Positions 10,575-19,716 of a DNA stretch of 64,000 nucleotides are shown piece by piece (position 1 is the stretch's first letter; each line of letters opens with the position of its first letter). Below the pieces are notes generated by a model. That model saw only the letters and a program-made list of their open reading frames with translations. It made no database searches and had not been told where the DNA came from. The translations under genes were made by a program, and so were the position numbers. The stretch lies in assembly GCA_030704615.1 (NCBI GenBank), contig CM060732.1, positions 18,044,001 through 18,108,000 on the forward strand, read 5' to 3'. The DNA is from Takakia lepidozioides (lineage: Eukaryota; Streptophyta; Takakiopsida; Takakiales; Takakiaceae).

Positions 10575-12377
10575 GGGCGATCTTGGACTGGGAGCCTCCG
10601 ACTTCGGTCCCAGGAGTGCGATCCTTCTAGGACTCGCCTCCTATTACCGGAAGTATGTGAGAAATTTCGCCAAGATTGCGGGGCCGCTGTCAGACCTTCT
10701 GTGTAAATCTAAAGTCTGGGCATGGAACACCTTTTGTGGCCAAGCTTTTGCTGAATTGAAGCAGCGGATGGCGGAAGCTCCAGTCTTGAAAATCCCGGAG
10801 TTCGATCGTCCGTTCGAGATACATACAGATGCGTCGGACTTCGCGATTGGGGGTGTACTGATGCAAGATGGACGTCCAGTGGCTTACGAAAGTAAGAAAC
10901 TGAATGAAGTGGAGCGACGGTGGCCGACGCACGAGAAAGAGATGAAGGCGGTGGTGCATTGTCTTGAGCTTTGGCGCCACTATGTTGGTTCCAACCCAGT
11001 GAAGGTGTTAACGGACAATGTCACGGTGAAGTATTTTGCCACGCAGCCCAAGTTGTCCCCAAAACAACTTAGGTGGCAAGATACTTTGGCGGTGTTTCGA
11101 CGTGGATATCCAGTACAAACCGGGACGAGACAACGTGGTGGCCGATGCTTTAAGTAGAAAGCAGCAGCTCTTGTTGGTGTACGAGGGCGAGACGGCGCTC
11201 CAAAGGAAGATCCGGAAGGCTTGCCGGAAGGATGAGCTGGCAAAGTCCGTGATGCAGGACTTGAGGATGGGGGTAAATCGCAGTTCCACTTGCAAAATGG
11301 ACTGCTCCGGTATAAGCAAAACGTCTCTACGTGCCGAAGGGAGGGATCAGATATAGCCTCTTGAGAGAATGCCATGATAGCCCGCTTGCGGGCCACGGCG
11401 GAGCCAAGCGCACTGCGGCACTCTTGAAGAAAGAGTATTTTGGCCCAAACTGAGGGAGGAGGCAGAGGAGTATGTCAAGACATGCACCACATGCCAACAA
11501 AACCGGAGCGAGTACAAAAAGCAAGCGGGGCTGTTACAACCCTTGCCGATTCCAGAGGGGACTTGGGAAAGCGTCTCGATGGATTTCATGACTGCTATGC
11601 CGCTGTCAAAAGGATTCGATGCAATCATGGTGGTGGTGGATAGGTTCAGTAAAATGGGCCATTTCATCCCCACCAAGGAGACGGCAACGGCGCAGGAGAC
11701 AGGGCGACTTTACTTTGCCCACGTCTTAAAGCATCATGGAGTCCCGAAGGATATTGTTTCGGACCGCGATCCAAAGTTTACGAGTAAATTTTGGAGGGCA
11801 CTTTGGAAGAAGATGGGGACGAGGCTGAAGATGAGCACCGCCTTCCGACCTACGACCGACGGCCAAACAGAAAGAGTGAATTCCGTAGTGAAGCAAATCT
11901 TGCGGAATTACTTGTCGGCAGACCAAACAGACTGGGTGGAACACTTAGACGCGGCAGAGTTCTGTTATAATAACACAGAACACTCCGCAACGGGAATTTC
12001 CCCTTTCGTATTGGTCTATGGAAAAGCACCTCTGGTGCCGACAAGTTGGGCCGCCCAGGACGTTTGAGGAATCGGCAGTAGCGGCGGTACTGGAAGAACG
12101 CGAGCGTTTGTTGAAGCTCGCAAAGTACAATATTGCCAAAGCTAGGAAACGGTATGAAAGGCAGGCGAATCGGAAGCGGAGGGAAGTAAAGTTTGAGGCA
12201 GGCACGGAGGTCTGGTTGAACATCAAGAATTTCCGACTACCTCTGGAAGTGAGTCCAAAGTTCGTACCTCCGTATGCGGGACCCTTTCGCATTCGGAAGG
12301 TTATGAATGAGGATGTGTATGAATTGGAGCTGCCGGTAAACAGCAAGGTGCACCCAGTATTCCATGTCTCCTTTTGA
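10575..12377 (+). pseudogene. chromovirus RNase H-integrase region, frameshifted
   Basis: Continues pol after the break at 10574. RNase H starts at 'IHTDASDFAIGG' near 10820. Integrase has an HHCC zinc domain near 11356-11520, then catalytic Asp in 'SMDFMT' near 11577, Asp in 'VSDRDPKF' near 11757 and Glu in 'TDGQTERVN' near 11857. Single-base changes relative to a continuous frame lie near 10575, 10628, 11096, 12062 and 12373, several of them in homopolymers. Integrase would insert the cDNA. The breaks could be real decay or consensus errors in long-read sequence. Confidence 0.88.
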
Positions 12378-12660
12378 AGCCTTATTTCAAAGATGAAGCG
12401 CGTCCGAATCGGCATCAAGTGTTGCGTCCGCCACCTATGCTGTTGGATCATGAAAATGAACCTGAGTACGAGGTGGAGACAATACTTAAGTCGAGGAGGT
12501 TCAAGAATCAATAAACGGAGTATCTCGTCAAATGGAAGGGCTATCATCATGTGGAGGCATCTTGGGTGCGTGCCTCAGAAATGGGAAACGCATCCGAGGC
12601 GGTTGCAGTTTTCGAAGGGCAACCTCAAAAGCAGAAGAAGCGTTGATGGGGACATCAACC
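12378..12660 (+). pseudogene. chromovirus C-terminal chromodomain with stop
   Basis: The frame after integrase encodes a chromodomain. Its start 'EYEVETILKSRRF' lies near 12460-12500, then a TAA stop at 12512-12514, then 'TEYLVKWKGYHHVEASWV' near 12515-12570 with the aromatic and Trp positions typical of the fold. In chromoviruses this module binds modified histone H3 tails and steers integration to heterochromatin. That fits this copy's location inside a satellite. The stop separates the first strand from the rest. Confidence 0.85.
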
Positions 12661-13548
12661 TTGGAGCGTGGGGGAGGAAATGCATGCTTAGCCCGGCTTA
12701 GCTAGCTCAGGAATCCGATTGCAAAAACTTGTATTGTACAAAATTTGTTATAAAGGAAATGGGTTCCAAATGTTGTGCGTCCTATTTTGTTTGGAATGGT
12801 GATGCATGGTGTGGTTGGCTAGTGTGTAGAATGCATGCTAGCTTACAAAAGTGGGAGAGGTAAATTGGGTTAATCATGTGTTTGCGCAGTGCCGAAATCG
12901 GGTGACTCCCTCCAAGAGGCAAGGAAACATGTGCCTTCTTTGGGAGTTCAGGTGCTAGTGCGCACCTGGCGCGTGCGCGTACTATAACTGCGCTACCGAG
13001 GGGTTGCCTTGTAGTGCGGGCTAACGCGGAAGCTACGTGCTTCCGTTCACGTACTATAATCGTGTAGCCTCGGGACGAAGTCGTAGTGCGGCTTCGACAT
13101 GTTCCCGTACCTCAGGCCAGCATTCCAAGACGGACCCAATTGTAGTGATTGGGGCGCACGGTTGGTTCAAGGTTATCTTCCTAGTCAAAGGGGGTTCGAG
13201 GTGAACCCTTGCGCAAGGTGATGCCAAAAGCGGCATCATGAGCGATCGCAAGCAATGTTGTTGCAGTAAGGCGATTCGATCCTCGGGGAGGATCGTTCCT
13301 TGGCCTTGAAGTAGGCCAAGAAGAGTGCACTGGGAGGAGCTGGAGAGGCTCCACCCTTGGCCGGGACTTGGAGGAAGTCGCCGAACTAGCTAGTGGAGAG
13401 TAGAGTCAAGTGTGGGGTTTGGTTCTTTGCCATGGGACGCCATGGTACGGAAATAAACTCCTTGATGTGGGACGCCACAACTTGGATGTTCGTTTCTACA
13501 AAATGGACAAGTCGATGAGGACATCGACTCCCTGTTGGTAGGGGTGTG
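12661..13548 (+). other. chromovirus 3' untranslated region
   Basis: About 890 bp between the chromodomain frame and the 3' LTR without a convincing ORF. It contains short direct and inverted motifs around 'gtactataa' (12978, 13051). The sequence before the LTR is only weakly purine-rich (ggtaggggtgtg), so the polypurine tract is not clear. Confidence 0.6.
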
Positions 13549-14254
13549 TGTCGCGGCCCTTTGCCTTGAGGGCAGGGGGTCGGGACACACGAGGGGCTGC
13601 CCTTGTGGTGGGGGCAGCGGCAGCGATAGGTATGGGGGGGCTGAAACACCCTTGAGTGCCCAAGGCACTCAGGAAAGCGGAGGCGCTCACTAGGTGGAGC
13701 CCCGCACACCGGGTTGCGGTGGGGGTGGCTCCACAAGGGGTGGTGGTAGCTTAGCGGGACTTAGTGGGGGTGGCATAGGACTCACCATGGGGGCGGAGAC
13801 CTCGTGGTGGGAGTCGTGGGGAGTCTTGAGACTCATCACGGTCCATAGGGGCCGTGGTGACTGGGCCAAGACTCATCGCGACTCATCACTGGGAGTCGAG
13901 GGTTTTCGTGGTGGTTCGCCATAAAATGGCATGGCTGGTTGTGAAACCCCCGCGGACAGCTACAGAAGTATATATAAGGGGAGTAGTGACCCTGAGAACG
14001 GTGCAAGCCCGTTGGTGACCAAAAATTAGTGAGTAACCGAGCGAGCCGGAAAGCGACCAAAGAGTGGGGAGCTGTTCCGGACTGCCATCTACCAAAGGGA
14101 ATTCCACCAGGCCCAAATAGGTGGAGGGTTTAGTGGGAAGCAAAGGGGGACCGTTATGTCCCGGTGAGCAGCCGAAGCTCCAAGTTGGCCCGGGGCCAGG
14201 TTGGGAGTCAGGCGCGCGCATCAAAGCGAGTAACTATGAGTGAGGTGCGCGACA
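13549..14254 (+). repeat. chromovirus 3' LTR
   Basis: 706-bp partner of the 5' LTR with the same TGTCG start and CGCGACA end. It lacks about 21 bp that in the 5' LTR lie just before the last 20 bp (around 7997-8018). Confidence 0.95.
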
Positions 14255-14530
14255 TCCGCGCTCCGAATTACCTGCATGACGGAAATTTTGTACCTGGCGG
14301 ATGGAATTCATGCGCCGGATTTCCATCCATCCGCTCACAAGTAACCTACATGACAGAAATTTGCAGCGCCGACTTACCTGGAGGATGGAAATCCGGCGCC
14401 GGATTTTCATCCATCCACTCTTCGAATTACCTGCATGACGGAAATTTTGCGCGCCGACTTACCTGGCAGATGGAAATCCGGCGCCGGATTTCCATCCATC
14501 CGCTCTTCGAATTACCTGCATGACTGGAAA
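14255..14530. repeat. 85-bp satellite array C, right part
   Basis: The satellite seen at 6650-7305 resumes here with landmarks at 14323, about 14407 and 14492, again 85 bp apart. Taking out the inserted element and one TCCGC copy puts the first landmark about 75 bp after the last one on the left, so the array was continuous apart from a deletion of about 10 bp. Confidence 0.9.
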
Positions 14531-14723
14531 AATGGCGCCGAATTTCCGATTTTGGTGCCAGTCAGATCTAGGACTTAGCCATTTTCGGCCCCGAAATGGA
14601 AAAGTGGCGCCGGGAAAAAAAAAAAAAAAAAAAAAACGCCATTTTTCCAGTTCGGGGCCGAAAATGGCTAAGTCCCAGATCTGACTCGCACCAAAATCGG
14701 AAATTCAGCGCCATTTTTCCAGT
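14523..14723. repeat. 87-bp inverted repeat around an A-rich loop
   Basis: Left arm 14523-14609 and right arm 14637-14723 are reverse complements with 5 mismatches in 87 by hand alignment. They are separated by a loop that is nearly all A. If transcribed it would form a long hairpin RNA. Confidence 0.9.
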
Positions 14724-15720
14724 TCAGGGCCCCGAAAATGGCTAAGTCCCTACGGTGGCTGGAACCGCAACTGGAAATTTGGCACCATTTTTCCAGTTCC
14801 GCGCCCTATCAGATCTAGGACTTAGCCATTTTCGGCCCCGAACTGGAAAATGGCGCCGAGAAAAAAAAAAACGCCATTTTTCCAGTTTGGAGCCGAAAAT
14901 GGCTAAGTCCCAGATCTGACTGGCACCAAAATCGGAAATTCGGCGCCATTTTTCCAGTTCCGGGCCCAGTCAGATCTGGGACTTAGCCATTTTCGGCCCC
15001 GAAATGGAAAAATGGTGCCATTTTTCCAGTTTAAGGCCCCGAAAATGGCTAAGTCCCTAGGGTGGCTGGAACCGCAACCGGAAATTCGGCGCCATTTTTC
15101 CAGTTCCGCGCCCTGTCAGATCTGGGACTTAGCCATTTTTGGCCCCGAACTGGAAAAATGGCTAAGTCCTTAGGGTGGCTGGCAGCAAAATCGGAAATTC
15201 GGCGCCATTTTTTCAGTTCCGGGCCCAGTCAGATCTGGGACTTAGCCATTTTCAGCCCCGAACTAGAAAAATGGCGACGAAAGAAAAAAAAAGAAAAAAA
15301 AAAATGCCATTTTTCCAGTTCACGGCCCCGAAAATGGCTAAGTCCCTAGGGTGGCTGGAACCGCAACCGGAAATTCGGCGCCATTTTTCCAGTTCCGCGC
15401 CCCGTCAGATCTGGGACTTAGCCATTTTTGGCCCCGAACTGGAAAAATGGCTAAGTCCTAGGGTGGCTGGCAGCAAAATCGGAAATTCGGCGCCATTTTT
15501 CCAGTTCCGGGCCCAGTCAGATCTGGGACTTAGCCATTTTCAGCCCCGAAATGGAAAAATGGCGCCATTTTTCCAGTTCAGGGCCCCGAAAATGGCTAAG
15601 TCCCTAGGGTGGCTGGAACCGCAACCGGAAATTTGGCGCCATTTTTCTAGTTCCGCGCCCAGTCAGTTCTGGGACTTAGCTACTTTCGGGCCCAACCTAG
15701 GAAAATGGTGCCGAAAATGG
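14523..15720. repeat. array D, inverted and tandem GGCGCC-box repeats
   Basis: Repeated modules 'ggacttagccattttcggcccc', 'ggaaattcggcgccatttttccag' and 'agtcagatctgggacttagcc' in alternating orientation, often separated by A runs. Related to array A. Because modules occur in both orientations, many segments can fold into hairpins; the best is at 14523-14723. The open frames across it have no meaning as genes. Confidence 0.88.
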
Positions 15721-15857
15721 TTTACGAGTGAGTGGTCGCATTGTAAGTTGTCTCCTGATTTTGTGAGGCACCTCCCTCGCTCTTTTATTTCATTGAAAGA
15801 CCGTTTCTGCTTCTGCTGGTATTGACATTCTTCAAGTGGATTTGTTCTTACTGTAGG
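15721..15857. other. possible intron end
   Basis: T-rich sequence ending 'tttgttcttactgtag' at 15841-15856 just before ATG 15858, which looks like a plant 3' splice site. Confidence 0.4.
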
Positions 15858-16241
15858 ATGCCAAGTACTGTAGGAGAGACGTCTACACCGCAGTTCATGG
15901 GCAGGAGGAACGTGCATTTTTTTGCCAGAGGGGATTTCATGCCTAGTCCAGAAAGGGACTACATCCTTCCTACTTATGTTGCCCGGCTTGCTTCGGTGTC
16001 CATTAGGAGGTGTTCCGAACCTAGTCGTGTACAGCAGATTTTAGACGAGGCAAGCCTCAAGAAAATGAAGATGAGGGAGGAGGCAGCAGCTATTAGAGCC
16101 CGTGAGGCTCGTAGATTTGTCTTGGATTCAGCTGAGGAAAGTGGGGGAGAAGATGCAGAAGATTCCGAGGAGGTGAGGTGGACAGTCCCCCAAGAGGACG
16201 GGATTTTTGAGAGGCATAGTGGAACTGATGCACCGAAGTGA
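15858..16241 (+). CDS. unknown acidic ORF fused to chromovirus leader
   Basis: ATG 15858 opens about 127 codons. The N-terminus contains 'HFFARGDFMPSPERDY'. A Lys/Glu/Arg-rich helix follows (possible coiled coil around residues 65-95), then an acidic tail with 'ESGGEDAEDSEE'. I do not recognise a family. The last few codons and the stop are supplied by the chromovirus LTR tail that begins at about 16232, so the 3' part of the original gene is lost. It may be the N-terminal exon of a host gene or the Gag start of the PHD-finger gypsy that follows. Confidence 0.4.
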   Translation: MPSTVGETSTPQFMGRRNVHFFARGDFMPSPERDYILPTYVARLASVSIRRCSEPSRVQQILDEASLKKMKMREEAAAIRAREARRFVLDSAEESGGEDAEDSEEVRWTVPQEDGIFERHSGTDAPK

Positions 16242-16475
16242 GGTGCGCGACACTTGGTATCAGAGCTTAGAGTTCAGTAAGTGGTCGACCTCATCATGGG
16301 GTCGGGCAAGCCAGAGCGAAAGCGGAACGGCCCGAAAGATGATGATCCTGGTGAGCCCGATGGGGGCGACGTGTCACCAAAGCGGCCATTTGAGGAAGCG
16401 ATGCATGCTCTTGAAAGCGAGACCGCTCAAGGACGGGAGGAATCTGAGGAGTCAGAGCCCGAGGAATTCCGGATA
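16232..16475 (+). mobile_element. chromovirus LTR tail, primer site and gag fragment
   Basis: The last 21 bp of the chromovirus LTR (to 16252), the tRNA-iMet primer site, and the gag start (ATG 16296) match 8012-8260. The match ends at 'gaggaattc' around 16467-16475, where RT sequence of a different gypsy lineage begins. The rest of the LTR is missing, so this is a recombinant or deletion remnant. Confidence 0.88.
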
Positions 16476-17320
16476 GGATTCTCGCGGGGCTAGACTTTGT
16501 CCGGTGTTACATTGATGACATCATCGTCTTTAGTGCTACGGTTGAGGAGCATGAGAGACACCTTCAGGTGGTGTTTGAGCGCTTGAGAGCGCATGGGTTG
16601 AAATTGCACCCTGGGAAGTGCAAGTTCTTCCAGAACCAGATTGAGTATCTAGGCCACATGATATACCCTGGAGGATTGGGTGTTCAAAAGACGAAGGTAG
16701 AGGCCATTGCACGCATTCCACGCCCCATAGATGTTAGCAGAGTTCGTGCTTTCATGGGGTTGGCAAACTACTATCGACGGTTTGTCAAGGGATTTAGCAG
16801 CATTGCAAAGGCTCTTACCAAGTTGACCAAGGTGGGTCAGGAGTGGCAGTGGAGGAGGAGCAGGAGGAAGCCTTTGAGGAACTCAAGGCTCAATTGACTT
16901 CTGCACCTATTCTGAGGCGGCCTATTCAGGGGCGGTCTTTCCAGCTACATACGGATTGGAGTATGCTGGGAATTGGAGTAGTGCTCACACAGGTGGATGA
17001 TGAGGGAAGAGAGTTCGTAGTGGCATATGCTAGCCGCTCGAACAATGATGCCGAGGCAAAGTATAGCTCATATGAAGGGGAGTGTCTAGCTGTGGTATGG
17101 GCAGTGGCACATTTCAGATGCTACCTCTATGGCAACCTCTTCACCCTTGTCACGGATCACCAACCATTGAAGTGATTGATGGAGTCAGACAAGCTTACAG
17201 GGAAGCTTGCACGGTGGGCACTTATGCTTCAAGAGTACGACTTCCAGGTGGTGCATCGAGCCGGTATAGTCAATCGGGATGCAGATGGGTTGAGTCGTAA
17301 TCCATGCACGAGCGAGCATG
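16476..17320 (+). pseudogene. PHD-type gypsy: RT end and RNase H
   Basis: Starts inside the reverse transcriptase palm, close to the catalytic 'CYIDDIIVFS' near 16507. It runs through thumb and connection ('YLGHMI', 'LANYYRRFV') into RNase H ('FQLHTDWSMLGIGVVL' near 16940, 'VTDHQPLK' near 17150). A frame change lies near 16850-16890 and a TGA at 17173-17175 replaces the Trp codon expected after 'QPLK'. Sequence and composition differ from the chromovirus, so it is a separate lineage. Everything upstream of the RT active site is missing. Confidence 0.85.
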
Positions 17321-18495
17321 ATGATACTGGAGCTCGGTGGCATGGTGAGACGGATGAGGAGATGGTGCCAGGATGGCATGCATCTGCCTTTTTGTGCATC
17401 CTAGCAATGGGAGCTCAAGCTGGTCCATCCCATAGCATTGGTCATGTAGATGGTGTGCATGACGATCCGGAGATCAGTGAGGAGCTTGGTGGTGCTAAGG
17501 ATGTGCATGAAGATGCAGCAGTGTTGGCCTACCTTCGTACAGGAGAGACAACAGCCAGTGTGACTGCTAAGGAGAGAGATCGGATCCTACAACGAGCCAA
17601 GAGGTGCAAGTGGGAGGGGACTCACCTACTCCGAGTATGGGAGGATGGACGAGTGAGGATTGTGCCTCATCCAACACAACGAGCGCGATTGGTACGCCAT
17701 GCCCATGAGGAATTGGGACATTTTGGGGTGCGGCACACTCATAGTTTGCTGCAAGGACGGTACTAGTGGCGGGGCATGCACACGGATGTGCAACAGTTAG
17801 TGGCAAGGTGCATGGTGTGTGATAGAGTGCGGGCTTCTTTAAATGCACCTACTCCACAATTGCATCCTTTACCCATTATGGGTTTGGGTTATCGTTGGAG
17901 TCTTGACTTCGCAGGCCCATTGCCACTAACGATTCGCCATAACAAGTATATGTTGGTGATGGTGGAACATTTCTCATTGCCTAACAAGGCAAGTGAGGGG
18001 GTTGCTTATGCATTTTTAGATCGAGTGCTTAGCCAATTTGGTGCTCCAGCCGTTGTACTCACGGACCAGGGGAGAGAGTTCTTGGGGGAGTTTCAGGCTT
18101 TGTGTGAGCAAGCCTTGATAGATCACCGCACTACTTCTCAGGATCATCCCGAGGCTGATGGCCTGGCAGAGAGGGTTGTACAAACAGTCAAGCGAGGCTT
18201 GCGCAAGTATGGCTTGCAGAAGGGACACTTAGGAGATTGGGACCTTCAGCTACCTTGGGTGGCCATGGGCTACAGGTTTAGCAAACAAGCATCTCTTGCC
18301 TCGTTCTCGCCTTATTTCCTTCTCTTTGGCCGAGAGCCAGATTTGCCTGCATCTATTCGCAGGGAGACTGCAGTAGTCCTCAACCTTGATGATCCGGATG
18401 TATTGACACAAGCATGTGCCCAGCGGGCAGAGTTGTTCAAGAGAGTCATGCCTATGGCTTTTGAGAACCTTGCTATTGCCCAACACTGAGACACA
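17321..18495 (+). pseudogene. PHD-type gypsy: integrase
   Basis: Linker, then an HHCC zinc domain ('HAHEELGHFG' near 17700 and 'CMVC' near 17810), then the catalytic core with Asp in 'SLDFAGPL' near 17902, Asp in 'LTDQGREF' near 18058 and Glu in 'GLAERVVQ' near 18160. The terminal block 'YFLLFGREPDLP' lies near 18313. TAG at 17764-17766 and TGA at 18487-18489 interrupt the frame. Integrase inserts the element DNA. Confidence 0.88.
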
Positions 18496-18930
18496 TTGAG
18501 GTACGCCACTATACGTGGAGGGGGATATCGGCCAGGTGTTCGGCGTTTCCACCCTGGGGACTATGTGTATCTGCAGCAAACAGCGCCTACGACTTTGGAT
18601 GTCACAGCAGGGCGTGTGATTCTAAGGGTCCGGGAGGTGTTGCCTTCAGGAATGTTGATTCTGGAGGGTCGAGATGGCATGGTATGGAAGGACCATGTGC
18701 GCAATTGTGCGCCATTTCACCTTCCACATGTGGATGGGAGGATAGATCCCAACCTTGCAGTGGTACCTGCAGGGTTGCGTTGCATGCTATGTGGGCATGC
18801 TGGTGGTGCCGCAACCATGTTGGTGTGTGACAAATGCTCAAGGAGGTGACACATTGGATGCTTGACACCGCCACTTGAGGAGGTTTCTAGTGGAGAATGG
18901 TTGTGTCCACGATGCCTTGGCCATAGGTAG
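18496..18930 (+). pseudogene. PHD-type gypsy: integrase tail and PHD finger
   Basis: After integrase comes an SH3-like tail ('FHPGDYVYLQQ', 'GRVILRVREV', 'KDHVRNCAPFHLP'), then a Cys4-His-Cys3 zinc finger at 18781-18915. Its spacing is C-x2-C-x11-C-x2-C-x4-H-x2-C-x14-C-x2-C, with 'TPPLEEV' and a Trp two residues before the last CxxC. These are hallmarks of a PHD finger, a histone H3 tail reader. A TGA at 18847-18849 sits at the position just before the His, where PHD fingers have an aromatic residue, so a TGG to TGA change is likely. The frame then runs to TAG 18928-18930. It occupies the place that chromoviruses give to the chromodomain. Confidence 0.85.
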
Positions 18931-19187
18931 TGGGCATGACAATGGTGTAGTTGACAAGTGATCCAAGGTCTAGCTGGTGGGAGCTCAACGCCATGGATAC
19001 TCAATTGAAGATCATGGATTGCAAGCAGGCGACTAATGATGGGGCTCTCGTTGCACCCGGCCTCTTGATCCATATACTTTAGAAAATTGGGACATGTACG
19101 ATTGAAGACCAAGCGATGATCTTATTGAGATTGATACTTGTCAGCTATCCGGTGTTAGAGGGACCTAATCACCAGCTAGGGGGGAGA
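18931..19187 (+). other. PHD-type gypsy 3' UTR and polypurine tract
   Basis: About 250 bp without an ORF, ending in the purine run 'aggggggaga' at 19178-19187 directly before the LTR-like repeat. This matches a polypurine tract, the start site of plus-strand DNA synthesis. Confidence 0.75.
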
Positions 19188-19630
19188 TTGTGGCATAGTT
19201 TTCTAGGATTGTGTGCTTAGAATGTATGGTAGACAACGATGTATGTTGTGGCACGATGCTTAGGTGCACGACAGCTGTCATGGTTTTAGTCATGGTTAAC
19301 TACTTCTAGTTAACTAGGACATTTTGGATATTTATATTTGTATTTTGTGTGTTGGAACTTCATTTGGTCTCACATGCCAAGTGAGGTGTCAAACCTCACT
19401 TGGGACATGGGGATGGGTTTTCCCTTGTGAGTGTTGAGGAGGGCTCATCTTCTTGTAGTTGAGCCTCCATGAGCCTCTCCCACCTCCATAGCTCTAGGTA
19501 TTGAGAAGGAGTGTGGTGAGGGCTTTGTAGGGTGGATTCCTTTAGCAAAGGTGCCCTTGGCTTGACTTAGTTTATATGATTGAGTGGATTCATGAGTGGA
19601 GTGTTTCCATTGTGTTCACTTTCATTATCA
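19188..19630 (+). repeat. PHD-type gypsy 3' LTR
   Basis: Starts TGTGGCATAG just after the polypurine tract. The first 85 bp recur at 19632-19716, which sets the length at about 442 bp and the end at 'ttcattatca' (TG...CA). Confidence 0.75.
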
Positions 19631-19631
19631 T

Positions 19632-19716
19632 TGTGGCATAGTTTTCTAGGATTGTGTGCTTAGAATGTATGGTAGACAACGATGTATGTTGTGGCACGAT
19701 GCTTAGGTACACGACA
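19632..19716 (+). repeat. second, truncated copy of the LTR start
   Basis: 85 bp almost identical to 19189-19273 and directly following the end of the first LTR. It then switches to PPR-derived sequence. The arrangement is a head-to-tail LTR pair, one base apart, with the second copy truncated. Confidence 0.85.

Larger units (their letters stand above)
7306..14254 (+). mobile_element. full-length Ty3/gypsy chromovirus (copy 2)
   Basis: Complete LTR retrotransposon of 6949 bp. LTRs at 7306-8032 and 13549-14254 start TGTCGCG and end CGCGACA. The 5 bases before (7301-7305) and after (14255-14259) are both TCCGC, a target-site duplication. Order is LTR, primer site, gag, protease, RT, RNase H, integrase, chromodomain, about 900 bp of 3' untranslated sequence, LTR. 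By eye the two LTRs differ by roughly 16 substitutions plus one block of about 21 bp missing from the 3' LTR, so the insertion is not very old. Five single-base frame changes and one in-frame stop break the coding region, so it is probably non-autonomous as sequenced. Confidence 0.96.

Noticed and set aside
15062-15825. ORFs across array D
   Set aside because: Frames run through tandem and inverted repeats with no domain; the same words appear in all frames.
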